A stretch of DNA of 64,000 nucleotides from Ancylomarina salipaludis (GTDB taxonomy: Bacteria > Bacteroidota > Bacteroidia > Bacteroidales > Marinifilaceae). The stretch lies in contig NZ_SAXA01000006.1 in assembly GCF_004122035.1 (NCBI RefSeq), positions 62,001 through 126,000 of the forward strand. The letters are read 5' to 3'. Shown one piece after another: positions 9,041-18,138 of this stretch; positions within the stretch are counted from its first letter, which is position 1, and every line of letters begins with the position of its first letter. The notes under the pieces were generated by a model. It had not been told where the DNA came from, made no database searches, and saw nothing but the letters and a program-made list of their open reading frames with translations. A program made the translations under genes and the position numbers.

Positions 9041-9067
9041 AAAAGAGCTCCTAAAAGGAACTCTTTT
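9041..9067 (-). terminator. Rho-independent terminator of tsf
   Basis: Arms AAAAGAG/CTCTTTT plus TCC/GGA with one C-A mismatch enclose a short loop. The minus strand continues into a run of T. It separates the rplM-rpsI-rpsB-tsf unit from pyrH-frr. Confidence 0.85.
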
Positions 9068-9087
9068 TATATGTAATAATAATTGTA

Positions 9088-9912
9088 TTAAGCATTCAAA
9101 GTGAAACGCATCATAGCAGTTACAGTTAAATCTTTATCTGCAGTCGCTAAATATTGCTTAACGTTCATCTTACCGTCTTTTACAAAATCTTGGTTTAATA
9201 AAGTAGATTCTTTAAAGAATTTACCTAAACGACCTTGTGCAATTTTATCTAGCATTTGCTCAGGCTTACCTTCAAGGCGAGCTTTTTCTTTAGCAATTTC
9301 CAATTCTTTTGCAACGATATCTTCAGATACACCATCCTTATCGATAGCAACTGGTGCCATAGCTGCAGCTTGCATAGCAACATCACGACCCATTTGCGCA
9401 TCAACGTCCTTATTGAAACCAATAAGAGTCGCTAATTTGTTACCTGCATGAATATATGCAACTGTTGATTCAGCCTCAACTTTATCGAAGAAACTTAGAT
9501 CAATTTTTTCACCGATCACACCAGTTTGTTCTGTTACAAGCTCTTCAATCTTTCTACCATCTAATTCCATAGCTTTTAAAGCTTCAAGGTCAGCTGGCTT
9601 ATTAGCGATAGCTACATCAAGAATCTTACCTGCAAATTCAACAAAACTATCGTTCTTAGCAACGAAGTCAGTTTCACAGTTCAAAGTAATCATTGCTCCT
9701 GATTTCTTATCTTCAGATACTTTTGCTAAAACCACACCTTCAGTTGCTTCTCTGTCAGCACGCTTGTTAGCAATAGCCATCCCTTTTTTACGGATTTCTT
9801 CAACCGCTTTGTCGAAATCACCATCGGTTTCAACAAGAGCTTTTTTGCAATCCATCATACCTGCGCCAGTTGCTTTACGCAACTTAGCTACATCTGCTGC
9901 TTTTATAGACAT
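9088..9912 (-). CDS. tsf: Translation elongation factor Ts
   Basis: 274 residues. EF-Ts is the guanine-nucleotide exchange factor of EF-Tu. The N-terminal UBA-like module reads VAKLRKATGAGMMDCKKAL, followed by AVEEIRKKGMAIANKRADREATEG. The core motif MITLNCETDFVAKND (TDF contacts the Tu Mg site) is intact, with VAYIHAGNKLATLIGF and MQAAAMAPVAI further on. It follows rpsB by 26 bases, the usual rpsB-tsf pair, and closes this transcription unit. Confidence 0.97.
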   Translation of the reverse strand: MSIKAADVAKLRKATGAGMMDCKKALVETDGDFDKAVEEIRKKGMAIANKRADREATEGVVLAKVSEDKKSGAMITLNCETDFVAKNDSFVEFAGKILDVAIANKPADLEALKAMELDGRKIEELVTEQTGVIGEKIDLSFFDKVEAESTVAYIHAGNKLATLIGFNKDVDAQMGRDVAMQAAAMAPVAIDKDGVSEDIVAKELEIAKEKARLEGKPEQMLDKIAQGRLGKFFKESTLLNQDFVKDGKMNVKQYLATADKDLTVTAMMRFTLNA

Positions 9913-9938
9913 CTCAATAGAAATTTATAAGTTAATAA

Positions 9939-10742
9939 TTACTCCTGATCTTCTTTCACATCTTCAGTAGCTGGTGCTTCCGGAGCTGCTTCTTCTTTAG
10001 GAGCTTTTTTAGCCTTAGCTGTTTTCTTATCAGCTACTTCTTTCTCTTTCTCATTTTTTCTTTCAGATAAACCTTCCTGAATTGCTCCAGTTACTTTATC
10101 TAAAATCACAGAAATTGAGTTTGAAGCATCGTCATTAGCTGGAATTACAAATTCCACACCTTCAGGACTTGAGTTTGTATCTACCATAGCAAATACAGGA
10201 ATTCCCAAACGGTTAGCTTCTTTAACAGCGATGTATTCTTTCATTACATCAACTACAAACAAAGCTGCTGGCAATCTGGTCAGATCAGCAATGCTACCCA
10301 AGTTTTTCTCTAACTTAGCTCTCTGACGAGATACTTGTAGTCTTTCTCTTTTAGAAAGGTGGTTTAATGTACCGTCAGCTTCCATTTTGTCAATAGTTGA
10401 CATCTTTTTCACTGCCTTTCTGATAGTAGGGAAGTTAGTCAACATACCACCTGGCCAACGCTCAGTTACATATGGCATGTTTACGTTGCTTACTTTTTCA
10501 GCTACAATACCTTTAGCTTGTTTTTTAGTCGCAACGAATAAGATTTTTCTACCCGATTTTGCAATTTGTTTCAATGCTGCAGCAGCATCGTCTACTTTTA
10601 CGGCGGTTTTGTGCAAGTCGATAATGTGAATACCGTTACGCTCCATAAAAATATAAGGAGCCATTTTTGGATTCCATTTTCTGGTCAAGTGACCAAAGTG
10701 ACAACCTGCTTCTAATAATTCTTCAAATGTAGTATTAGACAT
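9939..10742 (-). CDS. rpsB: 30S ribosomal protein S2
   Basis: 267 residues from ATG 10740-10742 (MSNTTFEELLEAG...), preferred over a start 10 codons upstream because family members begin here. Landmarks: AGCHFGHLTRKWNPKM, GIHIIDLHKT, VATKKQAKGIV, ERWPGGMLTNF, and VVDVMKEYIAVKEANRLGIP for the central domain. The C-terminus carries an Ala/Lys/Glu/Pro tail of about 40 residues (KKTAKAKKAP..EDQE) that is low-complexity and common in Bacteroidota S2. It sits between rpsI and tsf. Confidence 0.97.
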   Translation of the reverse strand: MSNTTFEELLEAGCHFGHLTRKWNPKMAPYIFMERNGIHIIDLHKTAVKVDDAAAALKQIAKSGRKILFVATKKQAKGIVAEKVSNVNMPYVTERWPGGMLTNFPTIRKAVKKMSTIDKMEADGTLNHLSKRERLQVSRQRAKLEKNLGSIADLTRLPAALFVVDVMKEYIAVKEANRLGIPVFAMVDTNSSPEGVEFVIPANDDASNSISVILDKVTGAIQEGLSERKNEKEKEVADKKTAKAKKAPKEEAAPEAPATEDVKEDQE

Positions 10743-10794
10743 TTTGTTTTTTTTAAAATTGTTTACATTCATCTTAATGGCAATTACTAGGTAG

Positions 10795-10818
10795 TTCTAT
10801 AGTTTAAAACCGATAGAA
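10795..10818 (-). promoter_or_regulatory. Stem-loop in the rpsI-rpsB spacer
   Basis: Arms TTCTAT/ATAGAA, plus a neighbouring TTAGTA/TACTAA pair, lie in the 114-base spacer upstream of rpsB. There is no U-tract, so it is not a terminator. It may be an S2 autoregulatory leader, but I cannot match it to a named RNA family. Confidence 0.3.
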
Positions 10819-10856
10819 GTCTTAGTAATTTTGATACTAAACCTGCCACAAAAATA

Positions 10857-11243
10857 TTAACGCTTGCTAAATTGAAATTTCTTACGAGCTTTTGGTTGAC
10901 CTGGTTTTTTACGTTCAACTTCACGTGGATCACGTGTCATGAATCCAGCTGCTCTCAATGCTGATTTATCTTCAGCGTCGATTTTTACCAGAGCTCTAGA
11001 AATAGCCAAACGAAGTGCTTCCGCTTGACCAGTAACTCCTCCTCCATCAAGGTTAACCTTGATATCATACTTATCAGCAACCTCAAGAAGGTTTAATGGC
11101 TGAGTAACGATATATTGAAGAGTCCCGGTAGTAAAGTACTCTTTAAGCTCTTTTTTATTGATGGTAATCTGACCTTTACCTTCGCTAACGTATACACGAG
11201 CAACTGCTGCTTTTCTACGTCCAATAGCATTAATAACTTCCAT
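10857..11243 (-). CDS. rpsI: 30S ribosomal protein S9
   Basis: 128 residues, full length. Landmarks are GRRKAAVARVYVSEGKGQITIN, GGGVTGQAEALRLAISRAL and the basic C-terminus RKKPGQPKARKKFQFSKR that reaches the P-site tRNA. It starts 5 bases after the rplM stop, the conserved L13-S9 pair, and is co-transcribed with rpsB and tsf. Confidence 0.98.
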   Translation of the reverse strand: MEVINAIGRRKAAVARVYVSEGKGQITINKKELKEYFTTGTLQYIVTQPLNLLEVADKYDIKVNLDGGGVTGQAEALRLAISRALVKIDAEDKSALRAAGFMTRDPREVERKKPGQPKARKKFQFSKR

Positions 11244-11248
11244 ACCTA

Positions 11249-11704
11249 TTATTTAATAGTGTTTAAATCTAATTTCTTAGGCTGCTGAGCTTCGTGCTTG
11301 TGCTCAGGACCTGCATATACGTTAAGGTTTCTGTAAAGTTGACTACCTAAACGATTTTTAGGAAGCATACCTTTTACAGCCATCTCAATCACTCTCTCAG
11401 GGTGCTTTGCAAGAACAATTTCCGGATTTGCAAAACGCTGTCCCCCTGGGTAACCAGTGTAACGGATATACTGCTTATCAGACATTTTCTTACCTGTCAA
11501 ACGGATTTTCTCAGCATTGATAATAATCACGTTATCTCCACAATCAACATGAGGAGTGTAGTTTGGCTTCAACTTACCTCTTAGCAACAATGCTACTTTA
11601 GAAGCAAGACGTCCCAATACTTCATTTTCTGCATCAATAACAACCCACTCTTTAGTAGCAGTTGCTTTATTGGCAGAAACTGTTTTGTAACTTAATGTAT
11701 CCAC
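11249..11704 (-). CDS. rplM: 50S ribosomal protein L13
   Basis: 151 residues. The reading frame begins with GTG (11702-11704), encoding MDTLSYKTVSANKATATKEW, which matches the usual N-terminus in this phylum, so the GTG is taken as the true start. Landmarks: VIDAENEVLGRLASKVALLLRGK, HVDCGDNVIIINAEKI, YPGGQ and AVKGMLPKNRLGSQLYRNLNVYAG. It is the first gene of the rplM-rpsI-rpsB-tsf unit and is preceded by a good promoter at 11757-11787. Confidence 0.97.
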   Translation of the reverse strand: MDTLSYKTVSANKATATKEWVVIDAENEVLGRLASKVALLLRGKLKPNYTPHVDCGDNVIIINAEKIRLTGKKMSDKQYIRYTGYPGGQRFANPEIVLAKHPERVIEMAVKGMLPKNRLGSQLYRNLNVYAGPEHKHEAQQPKKLDLNTIK

Positions 11705-11756
11705 TTTATAAAGTTTTAATAATTAATACTTCAATACAATTATTCAATTTGGCCTG

Positions 11757-11787
11757 CAAAAGTATCTGTTTCCAATAAATACACCAA
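11757..11787 (-). promoter_or_regulatory. Promoter of the rplM ribosomal operon
   Basis: The minus strand reads TTG (11785-11787), 20 bases, then TACTTTTG (11757-11764), which fits the Bacteroidota primary-sigma pattern TTG-N19-21-TAnnTTTG. Transcription should begin near 11750, giving a short leader before the GTG start. Confidence 0.6.
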
Positions 11788-11807
11788 TTTTTCAACGATT
11801 TATTTAT

Positions 11808-11863
11808 GAATAACTTAAACCCTGTGTGGATAATCGGGGCAATATTGGATTTTTAAGTTATTC
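11808..11863. repeat. 12-bp inverted repeat enclosing a consensus DnaA box
   Basis: Arms GAATAACTTAAA (11808-11819) and TTTAAGTTATTC (11852-11863) are perfect complements. The 32-base interior holds TGTGGATAA (11825-11833), which is the DnaA box TTATCCACA on the minus strand. The right arm runs into TTATTCCCACA, a weak second box-like word. The rest of 11864-12122 is AT-rich with no supported gene. Confidence 0.5.
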
Positions 11864-12122
11864 CCACAAATCAAATTCGTGTACCTTAAGTAAATCGACT
11901 TAATTACTTGCTAAGGGTAGTAAAATCAACCTATTAAGATGAAAAAACAGCACCGTCAATGACCACATTGCACAAATGCTCTGCAAAAGTATAAAATTTA
12001 TTTGGGATAGAAACTTTATTTTTCTAAATATTTTATCCTTACTGAGTTGGACAATTGAATTCGAAGATAGATTTTCTGATATGGGATATAATGGATCTTA
12101 ACAAATACTCAGGTTTACGGCC

Positions 12123-13265
12123 TTAATTCCATTTTATTTTTTTCAGAAAAAATTCACCATTTATTCTAACAAAGACTGAAGTTGCAAAAGAAAAATCGTG
12201 TTCGGAATTCATATCCAGGTAGGCATCAATTTGTCCCCCCAGCAAAATACCTGTGGCAATTGACTTTTGAATTCTATACTTCCCGGTAAACATATCACGT
12301 CGGGCTTTAGTGTATGTGTTATCGATAACAGACAACGATTGAAATAAAGCAGAACCCCGTGCAGAGTTAAACTTATTACTGATCCAATAACCCAGTTTGA
12401 GATCGGAATGTTTAGTTGTTGCACCAAGTCTGAAATGAAAAGCAGTACCGTCTCCAAAGACAAATTCCTTTACAGATGAATTATCTTTAAACTTAAAACC
12501 TAAAACTTCTAATTCATATTTTTTTAATCGGGCATTATGAATCGTCTTCTTAAAAGAAACACCGGCAACAAGATTCCTTATTGTCTGCTTATTTTTATTT
12601 GACGTATCAATTTCGCCGCCTCTGTGTGTAAATAAAACCTGCATAGGCACTGATAACGAATAATCAGATGTTGGATTATTTAAACGCAAATCAGCAACAA
12701 AGCCAAAACTAAAAACCTCATTAAATGGATCATTTTGAAAAATAAATTTCTCCCAATTAATCCACGCATCTGCTTTTAAAAATGTTGAATTGTACAAGAC
12801 CTGGAGCCCATTCTCAACTTTATCCGTAAAATACCTTTCAGGTTCAAACAAGGCTTCATGTAAATGGTGATTATCTTCTTGATTTAAACTACCCAGGTTA
12901 AAAGACAAACGATCATTGGTTTGATAATGGATAGAAAATACCGGCTCGGCTTCAGAAAAGTTAGATAAACCAGAATATTTTTGAAGACGTACACCCGCCT
13001 CTATTCTAAAATCGGAACTTGGATAATAAACCAATTTTGGTGTTGTTACATAACCAATGTAGGTTTCCCCTTTCGCAAATTTCCCACTGTACTCGTTATT
13101 CTTAATAAAATTAAGATTCTCAACTCGAAAGAACAAATGGTCTTTAGCATCCGTTTTAAATTCTCCAAAGTGAGAATAAAACGGGTTATATTGTTGAGCC
13201 TGTATAAACTGATTAGAAAAAACAAGTAGGAATTGTAATATCAGGCAAAGTCTCTTTAGTTGCAT
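12123..13265 (-). CDS. Predicted outer-membrane beta-barrel protein of unknown function
   Basis: 380 residues. A signal peptide (MQLKRLCLILQFLLVFSNQFIQAQQ) precedes a protein rich in alternating polar/aromatic strands, such as YIGYVTTPKLVYYP, FRIEAGVRLQ, FSIHYQTNDRLSFNLG, FSFGFVADLRL and FSFATSVFVRING, ending KKIKWN. That pattern suggests a monomeric 14-18-strand barrel in the outer membrane. No TonB plug, OmpA or porin motif is seen. It stands alone between the ribosomal operon and the ATPase genes. I do not recognise the family. Confidence 0.55.
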   Translation of the reverse strand: MQLKRLCLILQFLLVFSNQFIQAQQYNPFYSHFGEFKTDAKDHLFFRVENLNFIKNNEYSGKFAKGETYIGYVTTPKLVYYPSSDFRIEAGVRLQKYSGLSNFSEAEPVFSIHYQTNDRLSFNLGSLNQEDNHHLHEALFEPERYFTDKVENGLQVLYNSTFLKADAWINWEKFIFQNDPFNEVFSFGFVADLRLNNPTSDYSLSVPMQVLFTHRGGEIDTSNKNKQTIRNLVAGVSFKKTIHNARLKKYELEVLGFKFKDNSSVKEFVFGDGTAFHFRLGATTKHSDLKLGYWISNKFNSARGSALFQSLSVIDNTYTKARRDMFTGKYRIQKSIATGILLGGQIDAYLDMNSEHDFSFATSVFVRINGEFFLKKIKWN

Positions 13266-13840
13266 AATTATTATCGGTTTGACTCCGGCAATATATGAAA
13301 AGATCTACATTCTTTTAAGGAATTTTAACATTCCGTTAATAAGGCAAAAAGCTTTAAACACCCTGAGTTCACACAATATATTTAAAACTAATGCTTAAGA
13401 TAGGATAGAAAGAAACAGGCTCAAATCATTTAATTATTCATTATGAATATTAGCACCTTCAAAAATCACAAAAAGAGGTCATGACAATTGCCAAATGCAA
13501 AGAGAAAATAACCTTAAATCGGAAAAAACAAGAGAGAGAGACTGCTTCCCATTAATCGATCATTTTTTTTAAGTTAAAAAATATTAAGTAAAAATTATAT
13601 TAATAAACATTCAATAAAATTCAACCATATCATTTAGTAATATAAAACAATCAGTCTGTATAACAAAGAATAAGGCATCTTAAATTTTACAGAACAATGT
13701 CAAATATTAGGATTTCATCATATAAAAATAACAAATCAACCCATTTATCTAAACTTAAAATTTATCTAATTAATAAAGCAATTTAAATTCTTACAAGCTC
13801 TGCAACAAAAGAAAATATCAGGTCGAAAACAAGAGCAAGC
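13266..13840. other. AT-rich intergenic region without a supported gene
   Basis: About 575 bases between the barrel gene's start and the atpG terminator. It is strongly AT-rich. I tested the short plus-strand frame near 13479 (24 codons) and found nothing to support it. No repeat, tRNA or clear promoter box was seen. Confidence 0.5.
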
Positions 13841-13847
13841 AAAAAAA

Positions 13848-13871
13848 ATCCTCACCTTTTTGGGTGAGGAT
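13848..13871 (-). terminator. Terminator of the ATP synthase operon
   Basis: A 9-bp GC-rich stem ATCCTCACC/GGTGAGGAT, followed on the minus strand by eight T, 25 bases after the atpG stop. It shows that atpD and atpC do not follow in this unit. Confidence 0.93.
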
Positions 13872-13895
13872 ACAGCAAAAATTATTTTTAATATT

Positions 13896-14771
13896 TTATT
13901 GAGAAAGAGCGTTGGCTCCAGAAACAATCTCAAGAATTTCATTCGTAATTGCAGCCTGACGGGCCTGATTGTAATGAAGTTTAAGATCCTGAATCAGGTC
14001 GCTGGCATTATCGGTTGCCTTATGCATCGATGTCATTCGAGCCCCATGCTCTGAAGCAACAGAATCAAGCATCGCACCAAAGAATTGTGTTTTTAATGAC
14101 TTAGGAACTAATTCACTAACAATAGCTTCTTTTCCTGGTTCGAAAATATAGTCTGAATGCGCATTCGCATCATCATTCTCCTCATTAACAATAGGTAAAA
14201 ATTGCTCGTTAGTCAAGATCTGAACGCCTGCATTTTTAAAGCGATTGTACACCAGTTCAACCCTATCGTAATTCCCCTCAACATACTCTTTCATGATTGA
14301 ACTTGCAATCGCTGAAGTATTTTCGAAGCTCATATCATCAAAAAGCTCATTATGATGGCCAATAACCTGATAAGCCTTAGATAAGTCTTTAAACCCCTTT
14401 TTACCGATGGCAAGAATCTTCAAACCTCCTTGTGCTCTCTGATTAGAATAAACTCCGTTAGCAAGTTCATTTACACGCTTAATCACGTTAGAATTGAAAG
14501 CACCACACAAACCCTTATTTGAGGTTATAGCAACCAATAAAACATTTTCAGCCTTACGTTCGCTACCATAAATATTATCCTCCGAATCACTCAAACTTCC
14601 TGATAAACTTCCAAGAATCTCCTGCAATTTGTCGGCATAGGGGCGAATTTGCAAAATCGCATCCTGAGCTTTCTTCAGCTTGGCAGCCGACACCATTTTC
14701 ATCGCAGCAGTTACCTGTTTGGTTTTCTCTACGGATGAAATTCGGGTACGTATTTCTTTTAAATTGGCCAT
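13896..14771 (-). CDS. atpG: ATP synthase F1 gamma subunit
   Basis: 291 residues. The gamma subunit is the rotating shaft of F1. The N-terminal helix reads MANLKEIRTRISSVEKTKQVTAAMKMVSAAKLKKAQ and the C-terminal one ASEHGARMTSMHKATDNASDLIQDLKLHYNQARQAAITNEILEIVSGANAL; both are diagnostic. The central Rossmann-like part has SNKGLCGAFNSNV. It is the last gene of the operon, 76 bases after atpA, with a stem-loop between them. Confidence 0.97.
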   Translation of the reverse strand: MANLKEIRTRISSVEKTKQVTAAMKMVSAAKLKKAQDAILQIRPYADKLQEILGSLSGSLSDSEDNIYGSERKAENVLLVAITSNKGLCGAFNSNVIKRVNELANGVYSNQRAQGGLKILAIGKKGFKDLSKAYQVIGHHNELFDDMSFENTSAIASSIMKEYVEGNYDRVELVYNRFKNAGVQILTNEQFLPIVNEENDDANAHSDYIFEPGKEAIVSELVPKSLKTQFFGAMLDSVASEHGARMTSMHKATDNASDLIQDLKLHYNQARQAAITNEILEIVSGANALSQ

Positions 14772-14802
14772 TCTATAATCAAATTAAATGGCTTTTGTAA
14801 AT

Positions 14803-14835
14803 ACCATTGACTTCCAAAACTTAAAAGCCAATGGT
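14803..14835 (-). promoter_or_regulatory. Intercistronic stem-loop between atpA and atpG
   Basis: Perfect 7-bp arms ACCATTG (14803-14809) and CAATGGT (14829-14835) separated by 19 bases. No U-tract follows. It could affect mRNA processing or gamma-subunit translation. Confidence 0.35.
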
Positions 14836-14847
14836 GTTATACTAAAG

Positions 14848-16452
14848 CTAGTTTTTATATTTCTCAGACACTTCTGCAGCAACCTGACGCATTGTATCTT
14901 GCGCTTGATCTGTATATTTTCCCGTTGCCAATTCGGCTAAAACATCTTTGTATTTCAACTCCATCATATCCAGGAAATCTTTCTCGAATTCCTTTGTTTT
15001 CTCAACAGGTACACTACGAAGTAAGCCCTGGCTACCACAGTATAAAATAGCAACTTGTCTTTCAACGGAGTATGGTGAATATTGTCCTTGCTTCAAAATC
15101 TCAACATTCTTAGCACCCTTATTAAGTACCGATAAGGTCGCCGCATCCATATCAGAACCAAATTTAGCAAAAGCTTCAAGTTCACGATATTGTGCCTGAT
15201 CTAATTTCAAGGTTCCCGCCACTTTCTTCATCGACTTAATCTGAGCATTACCTCCAACACGAGATACTGAAATACCAACATTGATCGCTGGACGAATCCC
15301 TGCATTAAATAAGTCAGATTCAAGGAAAATCTGTCCATCAGTAATGGAAATTACATTGGTTGGGATATAAGCCGATACATCACCTGCCTGAGTTTCAATA
15401 ATTGGCAAAGCGGTTAATGACCCTCCTCCTCTAATGATAGACTCTCCATTCTCATCCTTTGCATCAATCAAACTCTGAGGCAAATCATTCATTTGACGTG
15501 CAATATCATCAGAATTAATAATCTTAGCTGCGCGCTCTAATAAACGAGAGTGAAGGTAAAAAACATCACCTGGATAAGCTTCACGTCCTGGTGGGCGACG
15601 AAGTAGTAGGGACACCTCACGGTACGAAACCGCCTGTTTCGATAAATCATCATAAATAATCAGTGCAGGACGTCCCGTATCACGGAAAAATTCACCGATT
15701 GAAGCACCTGCAAATGGTGCGTAAAATTGGAGAGCAGCAGGATCAGAGGCAGTTGCCATTACAATAACCGTATAAGCCATTGCGCCATGATCCTCAAGTA
15801 CTTTAGCAATATTAGCTACAGTAGAACCTTTCTGTCCGATTGCAACATAGATACAATAAACGGGCTCACCTTTATCGTAAAATTCTTTTTGATTGATAAT
15901 GGTATCAATCGCAATGGCTGTTTTACCTGTCTGACGGTCACCAATAATTAACTCACGCTGTCCACGTCCAATAGGAATCATGGCATCAACTGATTTCAAA
16001 CCTGTCTGAAGAGGCTCGTTAACGGGCTGACGATACAAAACCCCCGGAGCCTTACGTTCCAAAGGCATTTCATAAGTTTTACCTTGTATCGCACCCTTAC
16101 CATCTACGGGTTCACCAATGGTATTGATCACACGCCCTAACATGCCTTCACCAACATTGATAGAAGCAATTCTATTGGTCCGTTTTACCGTATCACCTTC
16201 TTTAATCCCTCGGGTTTCACCAAGCAATACCGCTCCAACATTATCCTCTTCAAGATTAAGAACGATACCTAAAACACCATTCTGAAATTCGATCAGTTCA
16301 TTTGATCCAACGTGTGACAAACCGTAAATACGGGCAATTCCATCACCCACTTGTAGTACGGTTCCAACTTCTTCAAGTTGCGCTTCGGTTTTTAGACCTT
16401 CTAATTGCTGCTTTAGAATTTCCGAAACTTCAGCAGGTTTAATACTAGCCAT
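14848..16452 (-). CDS. atpA: ATP synthase F1 alpha subunit
   Basis: 534 residues, slightly longer than the 500-515 of many bacteria. The Walker A-type loop is [13 protein letters not shown] (about residues 170-182), then [59 protein letters not shown] and [19 protein letters not shown], all standard alpha-subunit blocks. A C-terminal helix domain follows. It forms the alpha3beta3 head with AtpD, which must be encoded elsewhere. It follows atpH after a 152-base spacer that holds a 10-bp direct repeat (GATTCAAGAC at 16474 and 16494). Confidence 0.98.
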   Translation of the reverse strand: MASIKPAEVSEILKQQLEGLKTEAQLEEVGTVLQVGDGIARIYGLSHVGSNELIEFQNGVLGIVLNLEEDNVGAVLLGETRGIKEGDTVKRTNRIASINVGEGMLGRVINTIGEPVDGKGAIQGKTYEMPLERKAPGVLYRQPVNEPLQTGLKSVDAMIPIGRGQRELIIGDRQTGKTAIAIDTIINQKEFYDKGEPVYCIYVAIGQKGSTVANIAKVLEDHGAMAYTVIVMATASDPAALQFYAPFAGASIGEFFRDTGRPALIIYDDLSKQAVSYREVSLLLRRPPGREAYPGDVFYLHSRLLERAAKIINSDDIARQMNDLPQSLIDAKDENGESIIRGGGSLTALPIIETQAGDVSAYIPTNVISITDGQIFLESDLFNAGIRPAINVGISVSRVGGNAQIKSMKKVAGTLKLDQAQYRELEAFAKFGSDMDAATLSVLNKGAKNVEILKQGQYSPYSVERQVAILYCGSQGLLRSVPVEKTKEFEKDFLDMMELKYKDVLAELATGKYTDQAQDTMRQVAAEVSEKYKN

Positions 16453-16604
16453 ATTTTTTATTGCTTTTGTTACGATTCAAGACTTATGTATGAGATTCAA
16501 GACCCGCAAAATGCGATATTAAGGCTGATACAACCTCGTCTCAAACTTCAAAATTCTTTATTTATTTCTAATTTATAAGAGCTCGCTTAAACTTAAGTTA
16601 AATC

Positions 16605-17138
16605 TTATACTAATGCTCTTTTAATTCGATTCAATTGTGTAGAAACACTGGTGTCTAACTCCTGATCATCAACCCGAAGAATAAACCCACCTATGATATC
16701 CTTATCCAGAACTTCTTCTAATTCAATTTTTAAATTAAAAGCCTGTTTAAGCATTTCACCTAGCTTTGTTTTGCCTTCCTCATCAATCTGAACAGCAGTT
16801 GTTAATTTTGCAGATACAATGCCCTGATCTTTTCGGCATAAGGCCAAAAAATTACGAACCATATCTTTCATGAAAATTTCACGACGGTTTTGAAAAACCA
16901 TATCCAGAAAGTTAAGCGTGAGGGCATCAAGCTTATCAGATAAGATCAATTTGACAGTCTTTCTTTTTTGAGACGTTTTAATCACCGGACTTTCAATCAT
17001 CAACCAGAAATCCTTCACTGTATTGCAAAGTTCTCCAACAAGCTTCATGTCAGCCACAATCGTATCTAACATGCTTTTTTCTTTTCCCAATTGGAAAAGA
17101 GCTTTTGCATATCGAACCGAGATTTTACTTTCGTTCAT
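16605..17138 (-). CDS. atpH: ATP synthase F1 delta subunit
   Basis: 177 residues. Delta (OSCP homologue) joins F1 to the peripheral stalk. The N-terminal helical domain starts ISVRYAKALFQLGKEKS, and the C-terminal domain contains VSAKLTTAVQIDEEGKTKLGEMLKQAFNLKIELEEVLDKDIIGGFILRVDDQELD, whose IIGGF(I/V)LRVDD is the family signature. It lies 52 bases after atpF. Confidence 0.95.
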   Translation of the reverse strand: MNESKISVRYAKALFQLGKEKSMLDTIVADMKLVGELCNTVKDFWLMIESPVIKTSQKRKTVKLILSDKLDALTLNFLDMVFQNRREIFMKDMVRNFLALCRKDQGIVSAKLTTAVQIDEEGKTKLGEMLKQAFNLKIELEEVLDKDIIGGFILRVDDQELDTSVSTQLNRIKRALV

Positions 17139-17190
17139 ATCTTCTAATTAATTGCAATCCCAAAGGGATAGATGTTCGACTTTCAGAGAA

Positions 17191-17685
17191 TTAATTGATA
17201 TTGACGTCCTTCATCAACTCCTGGAAATAATCCTTCTGTTGCTGATCATCTTCAAACTGATGACGTAAAACCTTTTCTGCAATCTCTACAGAAAGGGAAG
17301 CCACCTGTTTTTTTATCTCTCCTAAGGCAGCTACCTTATCATTTTCGATAGCTTTACGTGCTGATGAAACGACCTTTTCTGCTTCTTCAGTCGCTTTTGA
17401 TTTAGCTTCCCTCACAATTTGGTCGCCCAACTCTTTAGCTTCCTTCAACATCAATTCTCTTTCTCGTCTGGCTGCTTTCAAAATCTCTTGATTGTCAGCC
17501 TGCAATTTAGCCATCTCTTCTTTTGCATTCTCAGCAGAAAGAAGCGCCTCCTTAATAGAATTATTGCGTTCCTCAATTGCATCAACAATTGAAGGCCAGG
17601 CATATTTCTTTAAAAGAAAAAAGACACTTGCAAAAGCAATAAACATCCAAATGAAAGTCCCCAATTCGGGAGTTACTAAGCCCAT
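17191..17685 (-). CDS. atpF: ATP synthase Fo b subunit
   Basis: 164 residues. One N-terminal membrane helix (LGTFIWMFIAFASVFFLLKKYAW) is followed by a long charged coiled coil (ERNNSIKEALLSAENAKEEMAKLQ to EEAEKVVSSARKAIENDKVAALGEIKKQVASLSVEIAEKVLRHQF) that forms the peripheral stalk. It lies 111 bases after atpE, with a strong stem-loop in that gap. Confidence 0.97.
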   Translation of the reverse strand: MGLVTPELGTFIWMFIAFASVFFLLKKYAWPSIVDAIEERNNSIKEALLSAENAKEEMAKLQADNQEILKAARRERELMLKEAKELGDQIVREAKSKATEEAEKVVSSARKAIENDKVAALGEIKKQVASLSVEIAEKVLRHQFEDDQQQKDYFQELMKDVNIN

Positions 17686-17745
17686 AGTATTCTATATTTT
17701 TTAATTACTGCTTGTAATTAATGATTTTTAATTGACATGTTGGGT

Positions 17746-17787
17746 CCCACAATTTGTCGCCGACAACCTCATTGAACAAATTGTGGG
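17746..17787 (-). promoter_or_regulatory. Strong intercistronic stem-loop between atpE and atpF
   Basis: Perfect 12-bp arms CCCACAATTTGT (17746-17757) and ACAAATTGTGGG (17776-17787) around an 18-base loop. There is no U-tract, so it is not a standard terminator. It stands directly 3' of atpE, where a structure could protect or pause the mRNA and help raise c-subunit output. Part of the loop (TTGTCG/CGACAA) could pair in an alternative fold. Confidence 0.6.
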
Positions 17788-17796
17788 ATAATACTA

Positions 17797-18060
<264 letters not shown>

Positions 18061-18138
18061 TTAGTTTAAAATTTATAAAACTATAATGTCTCCCAAAAGG
18101 AGTTTGATTCAAATTTAAAAAACATAAAATCCAAGCTA

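Noticed and set aside
11808..11863. Chromosome replication origin
   Set aside because: Only one good DnaA box is present and no dnaA, dnaN or gidA gene is nearby.
13479..13560. Short plus-strand frame in the 13266-13840 gap
   Set aside because: Only 24 codons, with no ribosome-binding site or conserved feature.
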